Origin: Neopestalotiopsis rosae | Lineage: Eukaryota; Ascomycota; Sordariomycetes; Amphisphaeriales; Sporocadaceae | DNA length: 64,000 nt | Direction of reading: 5' to 3' | NCBI GenBank assembly: GCA_023078685.1 | Contig: JALGAS010000001.1 | Location: forward strand, 6,386,001 to 6,450,000 | Part shown: one piece after another, positions 23,798 through 34,041 of the stretch | How positions within the stretch are numbered: the first letter of the stretch is position 1 | Layout: the number at the start of each line of letters is the position of its first letter | Made by a program: the position numbers and the translations under genes | The notes under the pieces: generated by a model | Told to the model about the DNA's origin: nothing | The model's input: the letters and a program-made list of their open reading frames with translations, nothing else | Databases searched by the model: none

Positions 23798-26348
23798 TCA
23801 CTTCCTTGCTTCTAGTCTTGCCAGTCTAATCGGTAATAACAAGCAAAAGCCGACCAGCGCGACACCAACACAACATAGGAAAGTAATGCGGAGTGCCGCC
23901 TCGTAACTCTGGATGATCTGTTCCAACACGAGACCCTCGAACTCGGCCACCGCCTCGACGCTCTCGCGGACCCTCTCAATGACCGCGTCCTTCCAGCCGG
24001 CCTCATGGCCTTCCTCGGAGACATACTGGCCCAGGTACAATACCAACGCATTCTGTAGCACCAGGGATGAGCAAGCGACTCCTAGGACGGAGCCTAGTGC
24101 GCGCCAGAGCACGAGCGTGGCGGAGACGACAGCCTGCTCCGCCTGATCGCTCGCAGCCAGCACCGCCAGGAACGCGCCCGGGAACAAGAATCCGGCGCCC
24201 GCAGCTCCGGGGACAAGGACCAGCAGGTATGCCCAAGACGGCCAGTCGCGCGACAGCGAGCAGAGTGCCACGTTACCCGCGAGCGTCAGTGCGGCGCCGG
24301 TCACGAGCGGCCACTTTAGCCGCTTGCTCCAGGTGATCAGGAGGCCGGTGGCGATGCCGACGGCGGCACCGGTGATTTGAGGCACAATGAGGCGCAATCC
24401 GGAATCGGTGGCACTCGTAAGGAGTACGGCTTGAAAGTACAGCGGTCTTCGTATTCGAGTGGCATCAAGTTAGTGCTGCCGGCTGTGCAATCAAGGAAAG
24501 GTGACGCAAAGATAAGAGGTATTCTTACACATTGAATAGGACAGCATTCCAGATGAACGATCCTATAAAGTTGGCGAAGATGATGTTCGCCCTCGGCGAG
24601 CTATGTAAGAGTTCCAATGGCATGATCGGGCGTTTGGCCCTAGATTCGACCCATAGGCAGCTCGGGAGACAGACGGCAACAATGGCGAAAGAGGCAATAA
24701 TGAGAGGATGGGACCATGGGAAAATGTTTCCCCCGAGATTCTGAAAAAGAAAATCGAGCGTCAATTCACAAGTACCACAGTGCGTTAAATAATGGGAGGG
24801 TAACCGCTTACCATAGCCAGAATCAAGAAAGTTGTGGATGCTGTCAGTAGAATGCAGCCTGCAGTATCAAACGATCGCATCGCTTCCACAAACGTCTCCC
24901 TCTTCCCCTGGATTCCGAGGTCTGAGGGCACCAAGACAGTAGCGGCTGCGAGACAGGTCAAAATCGGTGGAATCTGGACGCCGAACTCCCATCTCCAGCC
25001 GAGTGTGTCGGCCATGAGCCCGCCCAGTGCTGCTCCCGAGGCAGCCGCCAGTCCGAACACAACATTGATGTAACTTTGATACACTCCTCGGCGTCTGGAT
25101 TTGATCAATTTTGAACGTTAGCTCTTCCTGGTGGGCTCTGATCATGAGAAGCTCATGTCGCATGAAATGAATTGGTCATAGGCACTCACTCTATAGGTAC
25201 CAGGTCGCTGATGATTATGTTGCCCAATGACATCATTCCGCCAGCGCCCAGGCCGCAGAATGCCCTTGCGACGATGAGACTCTCTATACTGTCTGCCAAA
25301 GCGCACCATATCGTGGCGGCAGCAAACACGGCCATGGTGACTACATAAGGCGGCTTGCGTCCAATTGTCTGAACGGTCGGTCAAGTCAGTCTCATTCCGT
25401 TCACCATCCGCAAAGGTAGGATGAGCAGCATAGCTCTGGAAGGCGCGGGGTTGTCGATTCACTGGCCACTTACTGCATTGATAGCATTGTGTCAGCAATA
25501 GCTCTTAGTTATCTGGAGAACTGCGGATCTTTCCTACACATACCATCGCTGAGTCGTCCTGTAAGGGGCTGCAATGCTGCGCTCGTAAGCAGAAAGGCAG
25601 TTGAGAGCCAGGAAGCGCTGTTGGAGGAATGGAAATACGACGTGATACTGGTACACACAACAAGTCAGCCTGCATTCCGTTTGAACATGAATAGCTTATG
25701 TATCACTGGGGCCCTGATTGGATGTCAAGCGCGCAGGTGAAGGATTTGGGAGATAGGTATGCTTGGTTCACCGAGGACTCCCAATACGGCAGATTGTTTG
25801 GTCCCTGGCTTGACTTACACAGGATGCGACGAAGCCATAATTGTTCCGTCAAATATGGCTATAAACATTGCTAGCATGATACTTAGGAAAATCAGCATGA
25901 ACAGGCGAGGGTTCGTATTGCTGAGATATTGTCTTTCGACCCTAGCCGTCCCCAGCAAGGGCGCCGCTTCGACGTCGAGATCCGTTTGAGCTGGTTCGCC
26001 CTCCTCCGGACTCGTTACCCCATTGCAGCCTATGGCCGGCCTCACTCTGTGCTGTTGCTGCTGAGATAGGACGCCCTCAGGGGCCTCGGGCACTAGACCT
26101 GCAGTACTTGAAATGGACGCCTTCTGAGTGAGGATAAGTCCCGAAGAGCGTACATCTGAGTCCTCACTTCTATATTCCTCTTCGTCTTCCTCAAAGTCGT
26201 GATAATTTGGCAAAGCATCCGGTGATTTGTTGAACATGAGATCCTGCGGAGGATTTGGTGCCCGCTGTGGCGCTAATAAAGCGGTGTGTTCATCGGCAAC
26301 TTCGCCGTTACTGTCAGATGCGCGATCCGAGGTGCGCCCGTTTACCAT
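23798..26348 (-). CDS. MFS transporter, DHA2/Vba-like, six exons with one unresolved splice phase
   Basis: Proposed exons are 26348-25819, 25647-25544, 25368-25190, 25094-24812, 24740-24529 and 24446-23798, about 650 residues. A long acidic cytosolic head of about 145 residues precedes the helices. Family motifs include 'FDGTIMASSHPVITSYFHSS' (helix 1), 'TIGRKPPYVVTM' (loop 2-3 motif A), 'ARAFCGLGAGGMMSLGNIII' and 'RRGVYQSYINVVFGLAAASG'. The layout fits fungal 14-helix transporters related to vacuolar basic amino acid (Vba/Fnx) and multidrug exporters. All junctions agree in phase except exon 2 to 3: exon 2 ends 'LSD' plus one base, while exon 3 ('AG|ACAATTGG') fits the conserved frame only in phase 0. 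Either there is a one-base insertion, a noncanonical site, or a tiny exon that I could not find. The allele may be broken. Confidence 0.8.
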
Positions 26349-26763
26349 CGTCGCAGGATTTACTAAAACGATGATACAAGAGTATTTCCGCAGAGTGATT
26401 CTCTCCTGTTTCCACCTTTAACTTTCCGAGAAAAGACGGCAAGCGAATTTTAGAAGACTAGGGCCGGATAGATGATCAACGATTGATGGTAGTGGGCGGA
26501 AAAGGGGTGTATTGAGGATGTTCAACTAGCTCGTGCGGCTAACCTCCGAGAATTGAAACGTCCCTCTAAACCTAAATTCTACAGCGCTATAGGAGAGTCC
26601 ACTAATAAGCCCTCTGCAACCGCCCAACAAGGTGTAATAGGTTCTTGTCACATTATATTGAAAGACTCAGATGATTAAGACACTATCCCATCTCATTGTC
26701 ACTAATTTCCACCATATTTATCGCGTCAATTTCCATGCGCTCCCACTTTGGTTTCTACTTGCC
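26349..26763. other. Intergenic: MFS promoter and 3' UTR of next gene
   Basis: No ORF with features is seen. Upstream region of the minus-strand transporter and the 3' end of the minus-strand surface protein. Confidence 0.5.
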
Positions 26764-27483
26764 TTATAGCATCAATGCCACACCAGCCGCTCCCGCCAGA
26801 GCAATGACACTCGCTGCCATCTCCCTACCAATGCCTGTAGGAGCAGCTCCCATGCCAGAGCTGGAACTCGACGCAACTGAATCGCCCGTGGCCTCTGTAG
26901 AGCCCGACCCTGTAACAGTGGGAGTCGAGGTGACGGTGAAGACTGCGTCACCCGTCTTGATATCCTTGGCTATACCTTCGAAAAAGGTCTTGAGCTCTGG
27001 ATCGAGGGTCTGCCATCTAGAGTAAGCGATTGACTAATCACGAATTTCGCTGAGGAAAAGAAAGGTGTTTACCTACTTCATACCAGCTGGGAGTGTTACC
27101 AGCAGCAAAGTCAGACGCTACGCTCTCGCGATACGTCGGGTTCATGAGCTTGACAATGACATCGGGAGGCACCGCAGTCATAATCTCGGTCCTCAGATCG
27201 GCGGGAATGGAAATTCCAAGCGTGACGGTTGGGCTGGGTACAAGAGCCGAGACAGTCATGCCGCCGAGCAGAACTTGCCTGTTTTTCCCATGTAAGTCAC
27301 GGACGAATGCGGCAATGATAAGAGCTAGACATACAATTGAGACGAAACTTTGGCCGAGTCAAAGCTGGAAGCTGCTGTCGGCGTCGAAGATGCATCACTT
27401 CTCTTTGCATTGTGATACTGCTGGTGTTGCGACGCCGAGGCGACCGCCGTGAACCAGAAGCCTACTACAGTCTTGAGCAGCAT
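26764..27483 (-). CDS. Small secreted protein with GPI-type C-terminus
   Basis: Exons are 27483-27335, 27278-27077 and 27033-26764, with introns of 56 and 43 nt, giving 206 residues. It has a signal peptide ('MLLKTVVGFWFTAVASA'), a short His/Gln-rich stretch, then a conserved-looking central part ('IPADLRTEIMTAVPPDVIVK' and 'DFAAGNTPSWYE') and, after the second intron, 'WQTLDPELKTFFEGIAKD'. This two-block pattern with 'PSWY' followed by a Leu/Pro helix is frequent in small fungal GPI proteins. The tail is Thr/Ser/Gly-rich ('TVTGSGSTEATGDS') and ends in a hydrophobic helix ('VIALAGAAGVALML'), as expected for a GPI signal. No catalytic domain is seen; it is probably a wall or membrane surface protein. 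The second intron uses GTAGGT to TTAG. The overlapping GTAAAC donor gives a stop. Confidence 0.72.
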
Positions 27484-29031
27484 GACTGAAGTACAAGCTT
27501 TGTGCAGAAAATGCTATGAAAAATACTATAGGCTTTTTTTAAGCAGTGCGAGCTTTGAGATGAACGATGAGAAAAGACTGGCAATGATGGCTTCAAGACT
27601 AGTCTGCTGCGAAATGGACTCGGCAGCTTGGCTGATAAGTTTTACATCAAACCGATGCTAACAATCTCAGCCTCCGAGGCGTCAATCCAGATTGTGGCCC
27701 TCGAAGGTCCCTCGGTTCCAGTATTGTTTCTGCGCATCTTCATTATCAGTGTGGTATTCCACTTTGAATGGAGGTCATCGTAGCCTTGGCACGGAGAAGT
27801 CGGTGCAAAGTAAGAGATGGAGTAAGTGGGCCGAGGTCTCACAACAGCACTCCTTTCAGCCGAGGATTCTTTCCGGAGTGACATTGCATTTCGATTATCA
27901 TCGAACAACCTCTTTCTTGGTCGTATTGATCATCCATCCAAGAAGTTGTCATTGCGACTCGGCCGAGTGATTGTAGACAAGGCCGGGAGTTCATCTCCGA
28001 CTGCTGCTTCTTCCTGCAGATGCACAAAGCCTCGCTTCGGCCTGGCTTCCGTCCCTGGCAGTGTCGCATGGGTGCCACAAGTTCGAGGTCACGGGTGTAG
28101 GACGAGTCGAGTAAAAAGACGAGACGAGTTGCATACCCGAATCAAGTTACCTCTCTGAGCCTCCATCTCCGCATCGGACCCCAGACGGCAGCCACAGATG
28201 CGGGGACCCCATACTTTTCTCTCGACCGTCTGTCTGACATGGCCTCGGCATACGTCCCCGCAGCACTTATACTCGATCATGTAGGTCATGTCTTGGGGGG
28301 TTACACTACGCTGGTCCCTGACATGCAACGGCGCAGCTCCGAGAGAGGAAGTGATTGGATAAGTTCGTCTGATATGTGATTTTCGTATTAGCCGCACGTC
28401 TATAGCCCACGAGAATTGACCTTCATGATCCTAGCACAAATCATGTGAATATCGCGACTTACACAATCTGCAATGAATTGCACTCATCGCATCTGACATG
28501 TCGTGGACGCACTCAACGTTCAATTCGTATATTCCCCCGCTTTCGCAATAGGTCTCCGGCTGCTCCATTGCTTGGAGAGGAAATAAGTTGTAATGGCAAT
28601 TCCGTCCGAGGCAGGGAAAAAGTGCCAAGAGTGACATGGCCATGATTATACCGTTGCATCTGGTATCAACGAGGGACGACTCGTGTTGGTCGCCTAAGAT
28701 ATTTGATGTCTTGGCGATAATGTTTTGCCTCTTGGGCTATTGTACTCTGCCTCGGACAGTAACGCCAAGAGATTGCTTAGAGGAACCTGATATGAGAGAT
28801 GTCAAAGGAATCGCGTTGAGTGCCTCTGACTTGGGTTATACACGGGAGAGAGGGGTTGCGAGGAGACGCCCTGACTCAACATTGCCCAAGTCTTGAGTAA
28901 ATTACTATATTATGCCTCCTTTGATGCATGATTTTCACCTCCTTGAAACACTCAAGCAGCCACCACACTCTGCTCTATCTCTCTCCTCCAGTCTCGATTT
29001 GGTCAACACTGCAAAGGAATAGAGCTCAGCC
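27484..29031. other. 1.5-kb divergent intergenic region
   Basis: No gene is supported. It separates the small GPI protein (minus) from the Ser/Gly-stalk surface gene (plus) and contains the second copy of the 12-bp palindrome at 27957-27968. Confidence 0.5.
27957..27968. promoter_or_regulatory. 12-bp palindrome, candidate regulator site (copy 2)
   Basis: ACTCGGCCGAGT, identical to 9438-9449. The identity extends to TTGC-N-ACTCGGCCGAGT. It lies between divergent genes for two surface-type proteins. Function is inferred only. Confidence 0.35.
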
Positions 29032-30329
29032 ATGAGGTTCTCTAGATTCTTCACTACGGCGTTGGCCGCGTCCATGCCCATGACGGCAGTCGCCAAGTCA
29101 TCGCCAGACAACTATGCCGCCATTGACAATCTTCTGACACGCGACGAGTTTGCTCAATTTGCCAAGCTCGCGCTCGCCCCCAGACAGGACACATTGGACC
29201 TGGGCGATGCCCTCAGCAGCCTCTTGGACTTGCTCAAGCAGCTCCAGACCTTCCTCTCGACCGACTTCCTCAACGACGTGCACACGGTCGTGACGGGGCT
29301 CGCCGACCTGCTCGAGGCGCCCTTTGCCAACACGACCCGTAGCATCGTCTTCACGGCCAGCGACGCCCTAGGCCAGGTCGACCTCGGCGCGCTCCTCGGA
29401 CAGATCTCGCCTCTGCTGGACTCGCTCGGCAAGCTCGACATTGGCGGTCTGGTGGACGCCGCCTCGGGCCTGCTCACTCCGGACAATATCAAGATTATTG
29501 GCAACCTCCTCAATGGCGCCAACAGCCTCTTGACTCAGGACTTTATCACCGAGACCAAGCAGCTGATCGCCGATGCTCAACCGGTAAGACCCTTCCATCT
29601 CTTTGAGTAGCATCGTAAAGATCGACTAACATGTTGTCGCTAGCTTGTGTCGGCGGTTTCGGAATTCATCACTGCTCTCATTACCGCACTCCTTGGAGGA
29701 TAGGGTACGTCTGCACCTCATCTCTTTACTCATCATCGATGTACCCGTTCTATTGAGAGCTTATCTAACAAATTGTAGGAGGCGCGAGTCAAGGGTCGGG
29801 CTCGGATGGTGGTAGCTTTGGGATTGGAACAGGAACATCTGGCTCGGGCAGCAGCGGAGACTTAGACGACAGCGATAGCAGCGGCGGAAGCGGTTCAAGC
29901 AGTTCAGGAGGCAGTGGTTCGTCTAGTGGCTCGGGAAGCAGTGGCTCCTCTGGCGACTCGAGCGGATCCGGATCTTCAGACAGCTCGGACGGCGGAAGCT
30001 CAAGCTCAAGCTCGGGATCAACTGGGCAGTCGAGCGGAGGATCAGGCTCTGGTTCCGCATCGAGTTCCGGCTCCGGGACTGATACTAGCTCGGGATCAGG
30101 CTCGGACACGTCTTCAGATGGCTCATCAAGTTCAGGTTCAGGCTCGGGTTCATCAGGTTCCTCAGACTCGTTCGGCTCTACGGGCTCGGGCTCGGGCTCT
30201 GACCCTGAATCTGGTTCCAATTCGGAAGGATCATCAATCACTACATCATCAGGCAACACTCTTGGCTCACATATCTCGGCTGTACCATTGGTAATCATGG
30301 CATTGGTATGGGCAGTACAGTCGTTTTAG
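29032..30329 (+). CDS. Surface protein; Ser/Gly stalk and GPI signal lie behind an in-frame TAG
   Basis: Exons are 29032-29583, 29644-29704 and 29779-30329 (introns of 60 and 74 nt, GTAAGA to TAG and GTACGT to TAG). Exons 1-2 encode a signal peptide ('MRFSRFFTTALAASMPMTAV') and a helical domain of Leu-rich repeating pattern ('DLGDALSSLLDLLKQLQTFL', 'GALLGQISPLLDSLGKLDIG'), ending 'FITALITALLGG' and TAG at 29701-29703. The conservative product is thus 203 residues. The frame across TAG and the next intron stays open for 183 more codons: about 150 residues of Ser/Gly with scattered Asp, then a hydrophobic end ('HISAVPLVIMALVWAVQSF') typical of a GPI signal, with TAG at 30327. The stop sits one base before the donor site. 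The two forms would be a free secreted protein and, if TAG is read or edited, an anchored one of about 387 residues. Confidence 0.7.
29701..29703 (+). other. In-frame TAG splitting the surface protein gene
   Basis: Context is GGA GGA TAG G|GTACGT, with the next exon continuing GA GGC GCG in the same frame. No upstream GT allows the TAG to be spliced out, and keeping the intron does not help. The codon could be a mutated CAG, a readthrough site or an A-to-I edited codon (UGG, Trp). Confidence 0.7.
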
Positions 30330-30506
30330 TAATCAATCATATAGTTACCAACAGTGGTCAATAATAATGTTGAGAATTCGTTTGCATTTCGTTTTCAACC
30401 GTGTTGACCTTTGTTCTGTGCAAAGAACGCGAGATGAGATCAATGCGACCCGTTTTCAGTGATGGCTTATTCTCAATCCAACTCAATACCCGTGTCCAAC
30501 TCAATC

Positions 30507-31650
30507 TTATGCGCGAGACAAGAGAGGTATCTCTTGCAAGCCAACTTGATCCAAAATGATACCGTAGTGCTCTGGCCGCCTGTGCTTTTCAAAGTTGAAG
30601 ACACGGCCCCTCTGGTACTGGCACTTCGCCAAATCGATGGTTGCCACGAGGAGCTCATCGTCCATGGTCTTGGACTCGGCAACAATTCTGCCATTCGGAT
30701 CAATAATGAGACTGCATCCAATCAGGCCCTGGTTATTCTCGATGCCGCACTTGGCCACGTTGATACTCCAAAGAGCATTCTGGTAGCTTCCGGCCTGGCA
30801 GGAGAGCCGGTGGTGGAACTCGGCCGTCTCTTGCTGCTCTTCGGGGGTTCCGTCGTACTGTGGAGCCCAGGCCGTGGTGTTGTAGCCTTCAATGACAAGT
30901 TCCGCGCCCTTTGAAATGTTTAGCAAATACATAAGAGTACTACGGTCGTTATCTCCGTGTTCTGAGTGAGCATACCTGTAATCCATATGGCCTCCAAGCC
31001 TCGGGCCACCTCCTGTCGTTGCAAATCAACATGCCCAGGATTGGATCTCCCTTGGCCACTGTCTCAGTCTCTGATCCAACATCCTCCGCCTTGAGTGCAT
31101 CTGGAACGAGTCCCGGAGCTCTGAATGCCTTGAAACCGATATCGCCAGGCGTAAAGTACTTCTTCTCGAGCTGCTGAAACGCCTTTGGGTCGGGGAGCGG
31201 CTCGGTCCTTCCGGGTAGATGAACCTTTCTGTACTTGCCGACGCCAGTGCCCGCCGCTACCGAGTAGTACATGGCAGTGTTGAAGTCGGTCGTCTTACCG
31301 TCCTCGCCAGTCCACCGCTCGGCAAAGCCCAGGTAAAAATCCATTCCCAGAGCATTAGCCTTGTCGACCAGCGGCTTGACGTTGGGCGACGACAAGAGAG
31401 CGTAGGGCTCCGCTGCCGACGTGGGCTCAAAGTAGCTGGCGATTTCCTCCACGTCCGTCAGGTAATGCACGGGGAAGAAAGTTGTCAGAGCGAGCTCTGG
31501 GTATGCAATAAGTTTGACGCTCTGGGCTGCAGCATCATCCATGAGTTTGAGCATGCGATTCAGTATTGAGGCCCTGGAATCAGTCTTTTGGTTTGGCCCC
31601 ATCTGCGCCGCAGCGACTGTAATGGTCCGTGGGGCTGCTTTGCTTGACAT
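30507..31650 (-). CDS. N-carbamoyl-D-amino acid hydrolase (D-carbamoylase), nitrilase superfamily
   Basis: Exons are 31650-30976 and 30908-30507 (67-nt intron, GTATGC to AAG, phase 0), giving 358 residues. The carbon-nitrogen hydrolase triad is complete: Glu in 'IAYPELALTTFFP', Lys in 'GKYRKVHLPGRTEP' and Cys in 'LICNDRRWPEAWRPYGL'. Two stretches are specific for D-carbamoylases rather than beta-ureidopropionases: 'LEKKYFTPGDIGF' and, in exon 2, 'FHHRLSCQAGSYQNALWS', and the C-terminus 'GRVFNFEKHRRPEHYG' matches too. The enzyme cuts N-carbamoyl-D-amino acids to the D-amino acid, CO2 and ammonia in the cytosol. It is divergently paired with the hydantoinase gene at 32181, which makes the substrate of this enzyme; the 530-bp gap between them can control both. 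The start is the ATG at 31650, with no better upstream ATG. Confidence 0.93.
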
Positions 31651-31727
31651 CTTTGCTTTCTTCTGCCGTATACACAGCCACTTCTCTCAGGTTATTCTTG
31701 GAAGTTTCAGTTGAACATTTGTTTGCG

Positions 31728-31733
31728 AGATAA
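31728..31733 (+). promoter_or_regulatory. GATA-factor site AGATAA
   Basis: Matches the HGATAR consensus of AreA/Nit2-type nitrogen regulators, about 80 bp upstream of the D-carbamoylase start. A second match, CGATAA, is at 31863-31868. Such short motifs also occur by chance. Confidence 0.35.
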
Positions 31734-31830
31734 CAAAGAGTGTTTTCTCCAATTGACTCGGCTTCTTAGCAACGACACACCATCAAGTATATCTTGTCAG
31801 CCTCCGGTCCCGGTCTCCATATCTCGGCGG

Positions 31831-31842
31831 CGGGCTTGCCCG
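31831..31842. promoter_or_regulatory. CGG-N6-CCG zinc-cluster site (UaY/Ppr1-type spacing)
   Basis: CGG GCTTGC CCG is an inverted CGG pair with six bases between. UaY (purine use, Aspergillus) and Ppr1 (pyrimidine pathway, yeast) are known to bind CGG-N6-CCG. The inner bases also form a near palindrome (CGGGC-TT-GCCCG). Confidence 0.5.
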
Positions 31843-32180
31843 GCCGTCCGAAGGCGCTACAGCGATAAGCGATCCGCTATAATACGCAGCATCACAGCGG
31901 GGTCGTCGGCTCATGCCCGAAGCAGCAGCAGCAAATAGCCACCATCCATTCAGATATCCTGTCGGTCTTTTATGACAATCATTTATTGCGGTATTACGTT
32001 TCATATTGATCGCAGGGCCTTTATTTGAGGGACAACATCGTTTTGACATTCAGAGAAGTCCCGTGCAACATCACTGTCTGCTTATACTATCATTCACTCA
32101 TTCTGCTGTGAGATTGCTCGTCGCTGTCGCTAGTCTCTGGAATTGATCAACACAGTCGTTGCTTCGCAATATTGCCTGTA

Positions 32181-34041
32181 ATGCCTGATCTCGATCTCAT
32201 AGTCCGAAATGGGAGAATAGTAAGTTTCATCCAATAAATCTCGAAGTAGGCAAATTTATCTGACTGCTTTAGGTCACGGCTACAGAGGTTCTTCCTCTCG
32301 GCGTCGAGCTGGGCGTCATAGGCGGCAAGATCAGCTGCATCGGAACCAGTCTCACTGCCGGGCCACAAACTCAGGTTGTGGATGCAGAAGGCGCATATGT
32401 CACACCAGGGTGAGCAAACACATCGGACCGCGTGTCAATCTATTTATGTGACCCACGACTAATGACAAACCAACAGCGGAGTTGATAGCCATGTTCACAT
32501 CCAGCAGGACAATTCGCCTACAGGCGATACCTGGGAATCTGGGAGTCGGTCAGCCATTGCTGGCGGAAACACAACCGTTATAGCCTTTGCGAGCCAAAAA
32601 AGACACGAGGAAAGCATATGGCCCGCGCTCGAGTCTTACCACAAAAAGGCGGCCGGTAACGCATTTTGCGATTATGGCATTCATGTGATTTTGACAAATC
32701 CGACTGAAAAGATACTGGAAGAAGAATTGCCTCTGCTCGTGGAAAAGGAAGGCATCACAAGTGTCAAGATTTACATGACTTGTGAGTAGACCAGTGCACT
32801 TTTGAAATGGTATGAGACTGATCGAATCATTTAGATGAGCCAATGAAGCTTGGAGATGGCGACCTCTTCAACATCATGATGAGAGCGCGTGGGCTCGGTA
32901 TTACCACCATGATTCATGCTGAGAACAATGACATAATCGAGCAAATAACAAAGTAAGACGTTCCAGCCTCTTGCATCGAAGTGATTATACTTACGCCGTA
33001 ATTATCAGGCGTCTAGCAAAGCAGAAGAACACGGGAACCTTCTTCCACTCGGTAGCCCGCCCTCAGATCGCAGAGTCCGAGGCCACGTACCGCGCCATAA
33101 GTCTGGCAGAGGTCACGGACACACCCATTCTCATTGTCCACATGTCGGCGCCTAAGGCGGTCCAGCACGTCAATGACGCACAAAAGCGGCTGCTCCCCAT
33201 CCACGCCGAGACGTGCCCGCACTATCTGTACCTGCTCTCGGAGCGCCTCCGGTCCGGCCCCGACGACTTTGAGGGCGCCAAGGGCATCTGCGCCCCGCCG
33301 CTGCGCCACGACGCCCGCGACCTCGAGGAGATCTGGCTCGGGCTCGCCAACGGCACCTTCACCGTCGTGTCCTCGGACCACGCGCCCGCGACCTTTGACC
33401 ACGAGTGCGGCAAGCTCAAGGGCCTGTCCGCGCCCGACGAGCACGGCCACCGGCACGGCGATTTCCGCGTCGTGCCCAACGGTCTGCCGGGTATCGAGAC
33501 CCGGCTGCCCTTGCTGTTTGACCGCACCTTTGACCCTTCGCGCCCTGGTGGCGGCGGGTTCGGGGACGACAAGATCCGCATCTCGTTGCCGCGGTTCGTG
33601 GAGCTTACGTCGACGAACCCAGCCAAGCTCTATGGTCTGGGCCATCGAAAAGGTAGTCTGTCGCCCGGCTATGATGCTGACATTGTCATCTGGTACCCCG
33701 ACGAGGTGCCCCTCGTCTCGCAGTCCGAAGCCGACGGTCCTCAGAGCATCAGCAGCCAGAAGACATCAGAAGGAGGAGGATCACGAGGCAAAATCACCAT
33801 CACCAACAGTATGCTGCACCACCGAATCGACTACACGCCATTCGAGGGCGTGCAGGTGCGCAACTGGCCGCGCAAGGTGTTCCTCCGCGGGCAGCTGGCT
33901 TGGGACCGAGACGGCGCGGGCGTCACGGCCAAGCTTGGGGACGGCGAGTACCTCTATCGGGAAAAGTCGACGCTGCTGACGGGCCAGATGGGGAGACAAC
34001 CCACGGGTATGTTGGCGGGGGAGCTGTCATACTGGTCGTGA
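32181..34041 (+). CDS. Dihydropyrimidinase / D-hydantoinase (cyclic amidohydrolase)
   Basis: Five exons: 32181-32219, 32273-32409, 32477-32781, 32835-32952 and 33009-34041. All splice phases agree, giving 543 residues. The protein begins 'MPDLDLIVRNGRIVTATEV', the usual first strands of the small beta domain. Metal-site residues are complete: 'DSHVHIQQ' (two His), the Lys that is carboxylated in 'SVKIYMTYEP', 'TMIHAEN' and 'LPIHAETCPHYL' (His), and 'VVSSDHAPATF' (Asp). The enzyme opens dihydropyrimidine or 5-substituted hydantoin rings to N-carbamoyl amino acids in the cytosol. The neighbour on the other strand is a D-carbamoylase, which would finish the conversion to D-amino acid, so a hydantoinase role is at least as likely as uracil breakdown. 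The last exon is markedly GC-rich compared with exons 1-4. Confidence 0.93.

Larger units (their letters stand above)
31651..32180. promoter_or_regulatory. Divergent promoter of the D-carbamoylase/hydantoinase pair
   Basis: The 530 bp between the two start codons carry a CGG-N6-CCG site (31831-31842) and two HGATAR sites (AGATAA at 31728 and CGATAA at 31863). This combination recalls control of purine and pyrimidine catabolism by a zinc-cluster factor together with a GATA nitrogen regulator. Motif presence is direct; regulation is inferred. Confidence 0.6.

Noticed and set aside
29789..30298. Minus-strand ORF of 169 codons rich in Pro, Glu and Asp
   Set aside because: It is the antisense image of the Ser/Gly stalk exon on the plus strand. 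The plus strand has splice sites, a GPI-like end and frame continuity with exon 2.
33134..33979. Overlapping plus-strand ORF of 281 codons in another frame
   Set aside because: Frame shadow of the GC-rich last exon of the hydantoinase gene. Arg/Ser/Thr-rich and without domain features.
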